Shown: positions 1-7,694 of the stretch, one piece after another
How positions within the stretch are numbered: position 1 is the stretch's first letter
How the letters are laid out: every line of letters starts with the position of its first letter
Assembly: GCA_017617935.1 (NCBI GenBank)
Contig: JAFZVF010000038.1
Location: forward strand, 1-50,315
Direction: 5' to 3'
Source: Clostridiales bacterium
GTDB lineage: Bacteria > Bacillota > Clostridia > Saccharofermentanales > Saccharofermentanaceae
DNA: 50,315 nucleotides
Made by a program: the position numbers and the translations under genes
The notes under the pieces: generated by a model
What the model was told of the DNA's origin: nothing
The model's database searches: none
What the model saw: the letters and a program-made list of their open reading frames with translations, nothing else

Positions 1-34
1 AACCTGTGGTAATATACACGGGCAAAAGTCAAAC

Positions 35-109
35 GGCCCCATGGTCAAGTGGTTAAGACGGCGCCCTCTCACGGCGCAATCAGCGGTTCGAATCCGCTTG
101 GGGTCACCA
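35..109 (+). tRNA. tRNA-Glu (anticodon CTC)
   Basis: A full cloverleaf can be drawn: acceptor arm GGCCCCA pairs with TGGGGTC, the T-loop is GGTTCGAATCC and the 3' end carries an encoded CCA. The anticodon loop reads CTCTCAC with anticodon CTC, which decodes GAG (Glu). The overall sequence closely resembles Bacillota tRNA-Glu. It is followed 5 nt later by a strong hairpin terminator, so it looks like a single-gene transcript or the last gene of a tRNA operon that begins outside the window. Confidence 0.95.
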
Positions 110-114
110 ATATA

Positions 115-140
115 AGGAGTGCTTAAGGCACTCCTTTTTT
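115..140 (+). terminator. Rho-independent terminator after tRNA-Glu
   Basis: A 9-bp stem, AAGGAGTGC with GCACTCCTT, closes a 4-nt loop and runs into a run of T residues. It sits directly behind the tRNA-Glu CCA end. Confidence 0.85.
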
Positions 141-197
141 CATGCCTTTTGGAAAGCTGGCTCTAATTCAACCCATATTTCAGCCTAAATGCCGCCC

Positions 198-310
198 GTA
201 AACTTTCGCGTAAACTTTTTCCGCAAAAATGTTTACGGAAATCTTTACTTTTCCAAAAAGTAAACTTCGGCGTAAACAATTTCGCCTGAAATGTTTACTA
301 AAATGTTTAC
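198..310. repeat. 113-bp GTAAAC/GTTTAC palindromic repeat, copy A
   Basis: The element consists of two 51-bp units (198-248 and 260-310) separated by 11 bp. Each unit reads GTAAAC, 6 bp, GTAAAC, 15 bp, GTTTAC, 6 bp, then CTTTAC (unit 1) or GTTTAC (unit 2), so each is an inverted repeat of paired direct hexamers. A perfect 9-bp stem (TTTACTTTT with AAAAGTAAA) also spans the centre. Copy A differs from copy B at 5 of 113 positions, all in spacers. The last hexamer supplies the stop codon of the minus-strand nuclease gene. Function unknown. Confidence 0.9.
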
Positions 311-1110
311 TCGCCCTTTTGCCTACGCTCCGGTGCAGATAATAGCGAGTTATAGATGATACTGTTCAGCATTGGCATGATCTCGTCTACGCTGAAAGCC
401 ATATTGTCATTGCCATAAGTGAAAAACAGATCGTGCCCTGGCAGAAGGCCTGCGTTCAGGTAATTAGTTATCTTGATTTTGTTGTCGCGCAGATAATCGC
501 TGCTGTTTAGCATTCCCAAATGCTCATGAAACTTACAACTGTTGATCTCTTGAATCAGCATAACGAAATCTGGGAAATACGGTTTTTGCATACCATCCAA
601 ATAAATCTCAGGTTCATACTTGAACGGAATGCCGTTTTCAGCATAGAACCGTGCAATTTCCGCTTCGGCCTGTGATCTGTACAGAATCCCGTTATATGGA
701 ACCTTCTTGAACTCCCGGTGATAAGGATTGGCATCGTTCTTCAGGCTGTCAAAAAACTGCTTGTCCATAAGAACGGACAATAAAGGGTTATTCGGATTGA
801 GCATGCGCGGAACACTTCGCGGAACTATGTTTTGGGGAACGATGCCGACAAATGATGCTTCCCATTCCGCCTCGTAACGGTGTAGAAGCGACTCGAGATC
901 TTCTTTCTTGGCAGCGGCTTCACAAAAGCGTTTGCCATTTGAACTGTTCAGAGCATAATTGTGACTGCCGACAAGACAACGCTTCTCGATCTTTCCATAC
1001 CGTTTTCTGTCCGCGATACGAATTTTCGGTAAGCCGGATAGTTTTGCCCGCAAGTAGTTGATCTTAAGGGCAAGGTATTCTCTTGGAATGTATCTCGTAT
1101 AAATCTCCAT
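307..1110 (-). CDS. Hypothetical protein with PD-(D/E)XK nuclease-like domain
   Basis: The product is 267 aa with no signal peptide or membrane segment. The C-terminal half (about residues 140-245) has the order of a PD-(D/E)XK fold: a helix with a conserved acid (SQAEAEIARF), a PDF motif after a predicted strand, then the segment HEHLGM standing where the (D/E)XK strand is expected, followed by YLNAGLLPGHDLFFTYG. This layout is familiar from uncharacterised clostridial proteins. The N-terminal 100 residues are basic and unrecognised. The gene stands alone between repeat copies A and B; its stop codon lies inside copy A. There is no Shine-Dalgarno before the ATG, but CATAAT lies 5 nt upstream of it. 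The nuclease assignment is inferred from motifs; substrate and role are unknown. Confidence 0.7.
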   Translation of the reverse strand: MEIYTRYIPREYLALKINYLRAKLSGLPKIRIADRKRYGKIEKRCLVGSHNYALNSSNGKRFCEAAAKKEDLESLLHRYEAEWEASFVGIVPQNIVPRSVPRMLNPNNPLLSVLMDKQFFDSLKNDANPYHREFKKVPYNGILYRSQAEAEIARFYAENGIPFKYEPEIYLDGMQKPYFPDFVMLIQEINSCKFHEHLGMLNSSDYLRDNKIKITNYLNAGLLPGHDLFFTYGNDNMAFSVDEIMPMLNSIIYNSLLSAPERRQKGE

Positions 1111-1144
1111 GCACTATTATGTGCACAGAATCAACAGATTATTA

Positions 1145-1163
1145 CCGACAAAAACCGACAAAG
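1145..1163. repeat. Short direct repeat CCGACAAA upstream of the nuclease gene
   Basis: CCGACAAAAA is followed at once by CCGACAAAG, giving two 10-bp-phased copies 35-53 bp upstream of the minus-strand nuclease start. The helical phasing would suit an operator, but nothing else supports that. Confidence 0.35.
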
Positions 1164-1233
1164 CTGAAGCTGCTATTAGAACTCCCATATTTTTAATAAC
1201 TATGTGGAAGTGATTTTCTTACAAGTTTTTTCT

Positions 1234-1346
1234 GTAAACTTTCGCGTAAACTTTTTCCGCCAAAATGTTTACGGAAATCTTTACTTTTCCGAAAAGTAAA
1301 CTTCAGCGTAAACAATTTCGCCTGAAATGTTTACGGAAATGTTTAC
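1234..1346. repeat. 113-bp GTAAAC/GTTTAC palindromic repeat, copy B
   Basis: It has the same architecture and orientation as copy A: unit 1 at 1234-1284, an 11-bp centre, unit 2 at 1296-1346. All eight motif positions match copies A and C. It lies between the divergent nuclease gene and the esterase gene, and ends about 30 bp before the likely -10 box of the esterase. An open frame runs through it into the esterase, but that reading is repeat sequence and is not taken as coding. Confidence 0.9.
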
Positions 1347-1375
1347 GGTGGTTTTTCGCCCAAGCGTTTAAGCGG

Positions 1376-1381
1376 TATAAT
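1376..1381 (+). promoter_or_regulatory. Probable -10 box for the esterase/GH115 operon
   Basis: TATAAT lies 28 bp upstream of the chosen esterase ATG and just downstream of repeat copy B. The -35 region (around 1352-1358, TTTTTC) is weak. Confidence 0.45.
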
Positions 1382-1408
1382 CAGGAAAAACTGAAAGGCT
1401 CTGCACTT

Positions 1409-3013
1409 ATGACTGATAATAGAGTTTGCGGACTTAAGCCCGCCGGTATCTTCGGGAATGGAATGATACTCCAGAGAGACAAGGGATGCCGTGTGTTCGG
1501 CAAGGCACAAGATGAGGTCACCGTCGTTCTTGAAAAAGACGGCAATAAGGAAGAATACAAAGCAACTGCTGAAGACGGCAAATTCGTTTGCATGTTGGAT
1601 GCACACGAGGCGGGTACCGGCTATAAGCTGACGATTATCTCGGGCGCGGAATCAGTTACTTATGAAGACGTCTGCTTCGGCGATGTTTACTACCTTTCAG
1701 GGCAGTCGAACATGGAACTCCCGGTCTACAGGACTCTGGACGTGACTGAGGAAGAGGTGAAGGCTTCAGATTATCCATACGTCAGGCAGTATCTGCTCAT
1801 GCCGGAATACAGGCTCGATCCAACAAAGGAAGCTGATCTTCCCAATAATCCCTGGACAAAGGCGCAGGGCACGGCTCTGATGGATTTCAGCGCAGTCGGC
1901 TTCTTTGCGGCAAAAAGACTCTATGACAAGCTTCAGATCCCGATAGGCCTCGTACACGCGGCTCAGGGCGGCGCTACGATTGAGGCTTGGATGCCATTGG
2001 ATCTCCTCGATGAGTTCGGTGAAGATTTCAGGGAGAAGGCGAAGCCCTTCATGGCTGACGGAACGGTTCAGGAATTCCTTAAGAATCAGGACATAACGCA
2101 GGCCGCTTGGGTAGATTCTTTAAATGCGGATCTCGGAAAAGGATTTGAAACCAGGATCCCTGATGACGCTGAAGAGATCAACGTTCCCTTTATCAGGAGC
2201 AATCAGGGCGAAGAACGTTTCTTCGGAAGCATCTGGTTCTACCGTGAATTTGATGTTGAAGGCGAAGTCAAAGACAATGACGTGTTCCTTTATCTCGGTG
2301 AAATGATCGATTCGGACGTCACCTATGTGAACGGCAAGGTAGTCGGAACTACGGCGTACTGCTATCCGCCGAGGAAATACCATTTCCCGTCGGAGGTCTT
2401 GAAACCGGGTAAGAACCTCATCGCGGTAAGGCTCGTGGTAGAGCACGGCTGCAGCGCGTTCCTGCCTGATCACCAGTATTTCATTTCTATTGACGGAAAG
2501 AAGACTGATCTTACCGGAAAGTGGAAATGCAAAGTCGGTACGACGACTGACATCGAGAAGGATCCTTTCTTTATGGCGCAGTGGATACCTTCGTCGCTTT
2601 TCCAGTCTTCGGTATTGCCTGTAAGGGATTACGCAATGAACGGCATCTGGTGGTATCAGGGTGAATCAAACGCGAGCGATCCCGCGCGCTACGATGAGAA
2701 GTTCAAGGCGATGGTACTGAAGCTCCGCGAGACTTTCGGAGACGATCTTCCGATAGTCTGCACGGTCATGGCGGATTACGATGATCCTGCAAACGGCAAG
2801 ATAGGCGATATCGCAAGCGGCTTCTCGGATAACGGATTGACGATCCAGGAAGGATGGAAAACTGTTCAGGAGATGCAGATGAACGCGCCTTCAATGGTTC
2901 CTTTATGTGCTGTTGTCAGTGCCAAGGATCTGTCAGAGCCGTTTGAACTCCATCCTCAGAATAAGAGCATATTGGGAGCGAGGATCGCAGAACAGGCGTT
3001 AAAGTGGATATAA
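1409..3013 (+). CDS. SASA-family carbohydrate O-acetylesterase (sialate O-acetylesterase-like)
   Basis: The product is 534 aa. It belongs to the SGNH esterases of the sialate O-acetylesterase (SASA) type, which remove O-acetyl groups from sugars. GQSNM (residues 98-102) carries the expected nucleophile Ser100; GIWWYQGESNA is the conserved block III; the C-terminal LHPQNKSILGAR supplies the expected catalytic His (about 515). A GH2-like jelly-roll insertion (about 235-350, YREFDV...YVNGKVVG) interrupts the domain, as is usual. The ATG at 1409 is preferred because the open frame upstream runs into repeat copy B; a weak GAAAGG precedes it. No signal peptide is visible, so it should act in the cytoplasm. 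With GH115 13 bp downstream, acetylated glucuronoxylan oligosaccharides are a likelier substrate than sialic acid. Confidence 0.85.
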   Translation: MTDNRVCGLKPAGIFGNGMILQRDKGCRVFGKAQDEVTVVLEKDGNKEEYKATAEDGKFVCMLDAHEAGTGYKLTIISGAESVTYEDVCFGDVYYLSGQSNMELPVYRTLDVTEEEVKASDYPYVRQYLLMPEYRLDPTKEADLPNNPWTKAQGTALMDFSAVGFFAAKRLYDKLQIPIGLVHAAQGGATIEAWMPLDLLDEFGEDFREKAKPFMADGTVQEFLKNQDITQAAWVDSLNADLGKGFETRIPDDAEEINVPFIRSNQGEERFFGSIWFYREFDVEGEVKDNDVFLYLGEMIDSDVTYVNGKVVGTTAYCYPPRKYHFPSEVLKPGKNLIAVRLVVEHGCSAFLPDHQYFISIDGKKTDLTGKWKCKVGTTTDIEKDPFFMAQWIPSSLFQSSVLPVRDYAMNGIWWYQGESNASDPARYDEKFKAMVLKLRETFGDDLPIVCTVMADYDDPANGKIGDIASGFSDNGLTIQEGWKTVQEMQMNAPSMVPLCAVVSAKDLSEPFELHPQNKSILGARIAEQALKWI

Positions 3014-3025
3014 GGGGGAATTGCT

Positions 3026-5860
3026 GTGGTACGGTTATACGATAAAGACTTTAAAACGGCCATACTCGTAAGTGATAAAGACAAAGGCATTTACAGGGTT
3101 GCATCTTATCTTGCACAGGATATTAGGAAGGTAACGGATAGTCCTGTCAAATCAGTCAGGGTCGTAAGGTCTTTTGATATCGGTAACGGCACCGCAGCGG
3201 GATGCAGTCTTGTTATCGCTGCCGGTATCTTTGACGAACCTGGATTTGACGGATTTGTAAAGGCAAACGGATTCCCCGTGCCTGAAGAGATAAAGACCGG
3301 CAGGGAACAGTTCTCGATAGACTTCAAAGAAGCGGACGGGAAGATCATTATCCTTATCGCAGGAAGCGACAAGCTTGGCGTTGAATACGGCCTGTTTTAC
3401 ATATCAGAGCTCTTCGGCGTGTCGCCTTGGCATTATTTCGGCGATGCGGTCACGGAAAAGAAGGAAACTGTTGAAGTCGAAGATGAAAGGCTCAGAATCG
3501 TTTCAAAGAAGCCTTCGGTCGAATACAGGGGCTTTTTCATGAACGACGAATGGCCGTCGCTCGGAAGCTGGGTCACTAATACCTTCGGTGATTTCAACGA
3601 AGACTTCTATGAGAAGGTGTTCGATCTTCTCTTAAGGCTAAAGGGCAACTTCCTTTGGCCTGCGATGTGGAGCGCTGTTTTCAGCGAGGATGGAAAGGCG
3701 TTCCCGACTGCTTCTGCAGAGCTTGCAAACGATCTTGGCATATACATGGGGACATCCCATCACGAGCCTTTGTTCAGGGCGGGAGAAGAGTTCTCGCACT
3801 ATATGGGCAAAGACAACTCGGAGGGCTATGGCGCTGACTGGAGCTTTTATTCCAATCCTGAAGGCCTCAAGAGATTCTGGGAGGACGGCGTCATCCGCAA
3901 CCAGGATTACCGTTCGCTTATCACCATCGGAATGCGCGGCGAAAGGGACAGCAAGATCCTTGGCGAAGACGCTACCCTCAAAGACAACATCGATCTTTTA
4001 AAGTGCACGATAACCGCGCAAAAAGAGATACTTGAGAAGCATGGCCTAAAAGACGCGCCCAAGGTGCTGGCGCTATACAAGGAAGTCGAAGACTACTTCT
4101 ACGGCGACAAAGATACCGAAGGACTTTGCTCCTGGGACGGCATTGAAGACGCAACGCTCCTTTTATCTGACGACAATTTCGGCAACCTGAGGACCGTGCC
4201 TGACGCAAAGATGAAGGACCGCAAGGCAGGCTGGGGAATCTATTACCACTTCGATTATCACGGCGATCCCATTTCTTATGAATGGGTCAATTCAACGCCG
4301 CTGATCAAGGCGTGGGAGCAGCTCACGACTGCATACGAATACGGCATCAGGAAGATCTGGATCGCCAACGTCGGAGACATCCGTCCGAATGAACTCCCGC
4401 TCAGTTATTTCATGTCTCTTGCTTACGATTACGAAAAATGGAGCGAGCCTGATCTGACTGACGATTTCATGCTCGACTGGATCGATCAGCAGTTCGGAAA
4501 CACGCTTGATACGGAAGAGAAGGCGGAGGTCTTCAAGATCCTTTTCGACTATACGAAGATGAACGGAGAAAGGCGCCCCGAGTCGGTCCATCCGGATACG
4601 TTCAAGATTATGGACAGCCTTGAGGCGTTTGAGGAATTGAACAGGGCTGATCAGATAGAAAGCTTTGCAAACAGTTTCGGTTTTGATTTTGAGAGCGAAA
4701 GAGGAAATGCGCTTTTCGGTCTCGTGCAGTTCCCGGCACTGGCTTCTGCAAACCTCCGCAAGATGATGATCTATGCAGGTCTCAACCAACTTTTTTACTT
4801 GTGGCATGCCTATCCCGCCAATTATTTTGCGAGTCTTCTTGCCCAAACCCTCAAAAAGGACGAGGAGCTTGTCAGGCAGTATAACGAAGAGATGAGCGGC
4901 GGCAAGTGGAATGGCATGATGTCTTCAAAGCACGTCAATTTCGTTAACTGGAATGACGAAGGTTCAGAGTACCCTACGCCCGTTTATGTTGAATATAAAA
5001 AGTCCGATGATACGCGTGTTTCAATAAACTGCAATGCTCCGGTCATCGGAGGTGATGCCGGTGAATTGGTCTTCTCTTCGCTTGAGGATAACACCGAGGC
5101 GGTCTTCATAATCAATGAAATATACGGGACTTCGCTCAGCTCTGACAAGCACTGGCTAAAGATCGATATGAGGCAGATCTGCCCGGGATTGATTGGCAGC
5201 GAGCTGAGCGTTGATTGGGATGCATTGAGGGAAGATTCCGAGGCCCTTCTTACAATAAACAGTTATCATGAAACGAAAAAAATAAAGGTAAAGGCTAAGG
5301 TATTTGACGCTACATCCTACAAACCGGGGACCTTTGTTGAATCACTCGGCTACATCGGGATGTCTGCAGGGTGCTTCACTGATTCCTTTGCGCCTGACGG
5401 CTCGGGCTGGCTGATAATGCAAAACTACGGCAAGGCGCTTTCAGCCGTTAAGCCTTATCCGGTCGCGAAGGATTACGATGAAAAGGACGCTCCGTCCTTG
5501 ACTTACAGATTCGTTATCAACAACGAAGGAACATATCACGTTACATTCTGCTTCACGCCGAACAACAATCCCCATAAGGATTCGCGTGTCAGGTTCATCT
5601 CGGAACTTGACGGAGAGAGCAGGGAAATGTTCATGCTCCCGGAGAACTATGCCATCGGATCGGCAAAGGATACCGATTGGAGCAAAGCCGTGCTTAACAA
5701 CCAGCGGAAAGTGAGCTTTGATGCTGATCTTACTAAAGGCGAGCACGTGCTCATATTCAAGGCTCCGGAAGCAGGTGCGGTAATCGAGAAGATAGAGATA
5801 AATTCTGAGAAGGATGACAGCTTCTACGGCTGCCCGTTCACGTACGTCGCACCGTTTTGA
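3026..5860 (+). CDS. Glycoside hydrolase family 115 (xylan alpha-1,2-glucuronidase)
   Basis: The product is 944 aa, in the usual GH115 size range. Family hallmarks are the segments RGFFMNDEWPSLGSW, LLLRLKGNFLWPAMW and GTSHHEPLFRAGEE between about residues 165 and 250. An N-terminal alpha/beta domain and a C-terminal beta-rich accessory region (about 800-940) complete the expected architecture. GH115 enzymes release 4-O-methyl-glucuronic acid from xylan chains or xylo-oligosaccharides. The start is GTG, with AAGGGGG 8 nt upstream, beginning 13 bp after the esterase stop, so the two genes form an operon. No signal peptide is seen, implying intracellular debranching of imported oligosaccharides. 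No transporter or xylosidase is in the window. Confidence 0.9.
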   Translation: MVRLYDKDFKTAILVSDKDKGIYRVASYLAQDIRKVTDSPVKSVRVVRSFDIGNGTAAGCSLVIAAGIFDEPGFDGFVKANGFPVPEEIKTGREQFSIDFKEADGKIIILIAGSDKLGVEYGLFYISELFGVSPWHYFGDAVTEKKETVEVEDERLRIVSKKPSVEYRGFFMNDEWPSLGSWVTNTFGDFNEDFYEKVFDLLLRLKGNFLWPAMWSAVFSEDGKAFPTASAELANDLGIYMGTSHHEPLFRAGEEFSHYMGKDNSEGYGADWSFYSNPEGLKRFWEDGVIRNQDYRSLITIGMRGERDSKILGEDATLKDNIDLLKCTITAQKEILEKHGLKDAPKVLALYKEVEDYFYGDKDTEGLCSWDGIEDATLLLSDDNFGNLRTVPDAKMKDRKAGWGIYYHFDYHGDPISYEWVNSTPLIKAWEQLTTAYEYGIRKIWIANVGDIRPNELPLSYFMSLAYDYEKWSEPDLTDDFMLDWIDQQFGNTLDTEEKAEVFKILFDYTKMNGERRPESVHPDTFKIMDSLEAFEELNRADQIESFANSFGFDFESERGNALFGLVQFPALASANLRKMMIYAGLNQLFYLWHAYPANYFASLLAQTLKKDEELVRQYNEEMSGGKWNGMMSSKHVNFVNWNDEGSEYPTPVYVEYKKSDDTRVSINCNAPVIGGDAGELVFSSLEDNTEAVFIINEIYGTSLSSDKHWLKIDMRQICPGLIGSELSVDWDALREDSEALLTINSYHETKKIKVKAKVFDATSYKPGTFVESLGYIGMSAGCFTDSFAPDGSGWLIMQNYGKALSAVKPYPVAKDYDEKDAPSLTYRFVINNEGTYHVTFCFTPNNNPHKDSRVRFISELDGESREMFMLPENYAIGSAKDTDWSKAVLNNQRKVSFDADLTKGEHVLIFKAPEAGAVIEKIEINSEKDDSFYGCPFTYVAPF

Positions 5861-5866
5861 GAGCAC

Positions 5867-5896
5867 TTGAAATTGGCTTTGTTAGCTGGAGATAAA
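5867..5896 (+). promoter_or_regulatory. Possible promoter for the cysteine-synthase-like gene
   Basis: TTGAAA and GATAAA are separated by 18 bp, starting just behind the GH115 stop. The -10 matches consensus at four of six positions. Confidence 0.35.
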
Positions 5897-5964
5897 TTAC
5901 AGTCGCATTTGTCTGCCTTTAATAGTACAATTAAGAGCGATTTTTTCATTTAGGAGTTGCGCAG

Positions 5965-6894
5965 ATGATTTGCGAAACGATATTGGATGCTGTTGGAAAT
6001 ACCCCGCTGATCAGGCTTCAGCGCATGGTTGAGCCTGGTTCTGCCGAAGTCCTCGTTAAGTTTGAGGGCCTCGAAGTCGGTGGTTCCATCAAGACGCGCA
6101 CGGCTCTGCGCATGATCGAGCAGGCTGAAAAAGACGGCCTCATCAACAAAGACAGCATCATAGTCGAGCCTACGAGCGGCAACCAGGGAATAGGACTTGC
6201 CCTGATCGGCGCGGTCAAAGGCTATAAGACGGTCATCATCATGCCGGATTCCGTAAGCGAGGAAAGAAGAAAGCTCGTAAAGCATTACGGAGCTGAAGTC
6301 ATCCTGACGCACGACGACGGCGACATCGGCAAGTCCATCCGTGACTGCATTGATATTGCTTATGACATGAAGAACAAGGATCCCAAGGTATATATTCCTC
6401 AGCAGTTCGAGAATCCCGCGAACCTTGACGCGCAGTACTATTGGACCGCCAAGGAGATCATCGAGGAGACGGGAAAGAAGATAGACGGCTTTGTCTCTGG
6501 AATCGGAACGGGCGGTACCATTACGGGAATCGGCAGGGCTTTGAGGGAAGTAAATCCTGACGTGAAGATCATCGCCGTTGAGCCTGAGCACGCCGCGATC
6601 CTTTCCGGCGGCAGCATCGGAACGCACGTCCAGATGGGCATCGGTGACGGACTTATCCCGCCGATACTTGATACGAAGATTTACGACGACATTGAGATAA
6701 TCACAGACGAGCAGGCGCTCAAGACTTCCAAGGAACTTGCCCTTAAGGAGGGCATCCTTTGCGGCATCTCAAGCGGCACGAACGTTGCGGGAGCATTAAG
6801 GCTCGCCAAGCGTTTGGGAGCCGGACACACCGTGGTTACGGTACTTCCCGATACCGCGGAGCGCTACTTTACAACGCCTTTGTTCGACGACTAA
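5965..6894 (+). CDS. cysK: PLP-dependent cysteine synthase family protein
   Basis: The product is 309 aa, fold-type II PLP enzyme of the O-acetylserine sulfhydrylase family, which makes cysteine from an activated serine and sulfide. NTPLIRL starts the domain; the PLP lysine lies in GGSIKTR (about residue 43); TSGNQGIGLA binds the substrate carboxylate; GIGTGGTITG cradles the PLP phosphate; GISSGTNV is the C-terminal motif. Two motifs depart from textbook CysK: GSIKTR instead of GSVKDR, and TSGNQG instead of TSGNTG. The same variants occur, from memory, in a clostridial subfamily, so a different activated serine or nucleophile cannot be excluded. SD TAGGAG precedes the ATG. It appears to be transcribed alone, without cysE. 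Confidence 0.8.
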   Translation: MICETILDAVGNTPLIRLQRMVEPGSAEVLVKFEGLEVGGSIKTRTALRMIEQAEKDGLINKDSIIVEPTSGNQGIGLALIGAVKGYKTVIIMPDSVSEERRKLVKHYGAEVILTHDDGDIGKSIRDCIDIAYDMKNKDPKVYIPQQFENPANLDAQYYWTAKEIIEETGKKIDGFVSGIGTGGTITGIGRALREVNPDVKIIAVEPEHAAILSGGSIGTHVQMGIGDGLIPPILDTKIYDDIEIITDEQALKTSKELALKEGILCGISSGTNVAGALRLAKRLGAGHTVVTVLPDTAERYFTTPLFDD

Positions 6895-7011
6895 ATCGTT
6901 ATTCACAAAAATTATATCGAAAAACGATAAATATCTCTTGCAATTCAATATTGCTAGTGGTACTCTATGCTCATAAGAAGCTTCTTCAATCCACAAAGGG
7001 AGGTTTATCAA

Positions 7012-7464
7012 ATGAAATATCATGACGTAATCATCAGGTGGTCAAAGATTGCAACCATCCTGTTTATAGCAATGGTCCTGGTGGGCGACGTATTTGGAAT
7101 CGCGATCACGCAGTACATTTGCTATTGTTGGGCAGAGGTCTTTGATCCTGCAAGGCTTGCAGGCCTTTCCGTAGTCTACTATCTTGGAACAGTCGGTACT
7201 TACGTAATTCTTTTCAGTCTCCTCAAGCTCCTATCCAACATGGGAAAAGACGTAGTCTTTGAAAGAGCCAATACAAAGCTCATGAACATCATCGCCTATA
7301 CCTTTGTAGCGGTAGCGGTCGATTGCATCGCAGGAGGCTTCATCTGGAGCGGCTCTTTCATCCTGGCAGTGCTCGCGCTCTTCCTTGCGCTCGTGGTACA
7401 GAGCGTCCGTGTCGTATTTGACAAGGCGATCACCATGAAGGAAGAACTCGATCTTACGATATAA
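7012..7464 (+). CDS. DUF2975 family membrane protein
   Basis: The product is 150 aa with four predicted membrane helices (about 10-33, 50-72, 90-110 and 112-132) and the short loop motif GKDVVFERAN, which resembles the signature of DUF2975. The start at 7012 is chosen because AAAGGGAGG lies just upstream; an in-frame ATG at 6967 has no ribosome site. The next gene is a small XRE-type regulator, the standard partner of DUF2975 (compare the Bacillus YoaS/YozG pair). The membrane protein may sense an envelope signal or modulate the regulator; its function is not known. Confidence 0.75.
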   Translation: MKYHDVIIRWSKIATILFIAMVLVGDVFGIAITQYICYCWAEVFDPARLAGLSVVYYLGTVGTYVILFSLLKLLSNMGKDVVFERANTKLMNIIAYTFVAVAVDCIAGGFIWSGSFILAVLALFLALVVQSVRVVFDKAITMKEELDLTI

Positions 7465-7485
7465 TGGGAAAGGAGGAAGATTGAC

Positions 7486-7689
7486 ATGATCATAGTAAAC
7501 ATTGACGTCATGATGGCAAAACGCAAGATCTCCTCCGGAGAACTCGCGCAGAAGATAGGGATTACCCCCGCAAACCTTTCGATCCTTAAGAACCAGAAGG
7601 CGAAGGCGGTAAGGTTTTCCACGCTGAACGACATATGCAAGGCGCTGGACTGCCAGCCCGGCGACATACTCGAATACAAAGAGGATTAA
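7486..7689 (+). CDS. Small XRE/Cro-type HTH regulator (YozG-like)
   Basis: The product is 67 aa and is almost entirely one helix-turn-helix: KISSGELAQKIGITPANLSILKNQKAKAVRFSTL, followed by the ending ICKALDCQPGDILEY, typical of YozG-like regulators. AAAGGAGGAAGA provides a strong ribosome site. It begins 21 bp after the DUF2975 gene and ends 5 bp before the next membrane protein gene, so all three are probably co-transcribed and it probably controls this operon. Confidence 0.88.
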   Translation: MIIVNIDVMMAKRKISSGELAQKIGITPANLSILKNQKAKAVRFSTLNDICKALDCQPGDILEYKED

Positions 7690-7694
7690 TCAAA

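Noticed and set aside
198..310. Repeat copies as a CRISPR array, attC site or plasmid iteron origin
   Set aside because: There are no unique spacers of constant length, no R/L box structure, and no replication initiator or integrase gene nearby; motifs are symmetric pairs, not a run of direct iterons.
193..316. CGCCC on both sides of repeat copy A as a target-site duplication
   Set aside because: The right-hand copy is offset by one base and copies B and C have no matching flanks, so this is not consistent with transposition.
1265..1408. A 48-codon N-terminal extension of the esterase reading through repeat copy B
   Set aside because: The extension is basic repeat-derived sequence, has no ribosome site, and would precede the likely -10 box at 1376; the family domain begins after the ATG at 1409.
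6915..6929. TATCG-AAAAA-CGATA hairpin as a terminator of the cysteine-synthase-like gene
   Set aside because: The stem is only 5 bp and no T run follows it.
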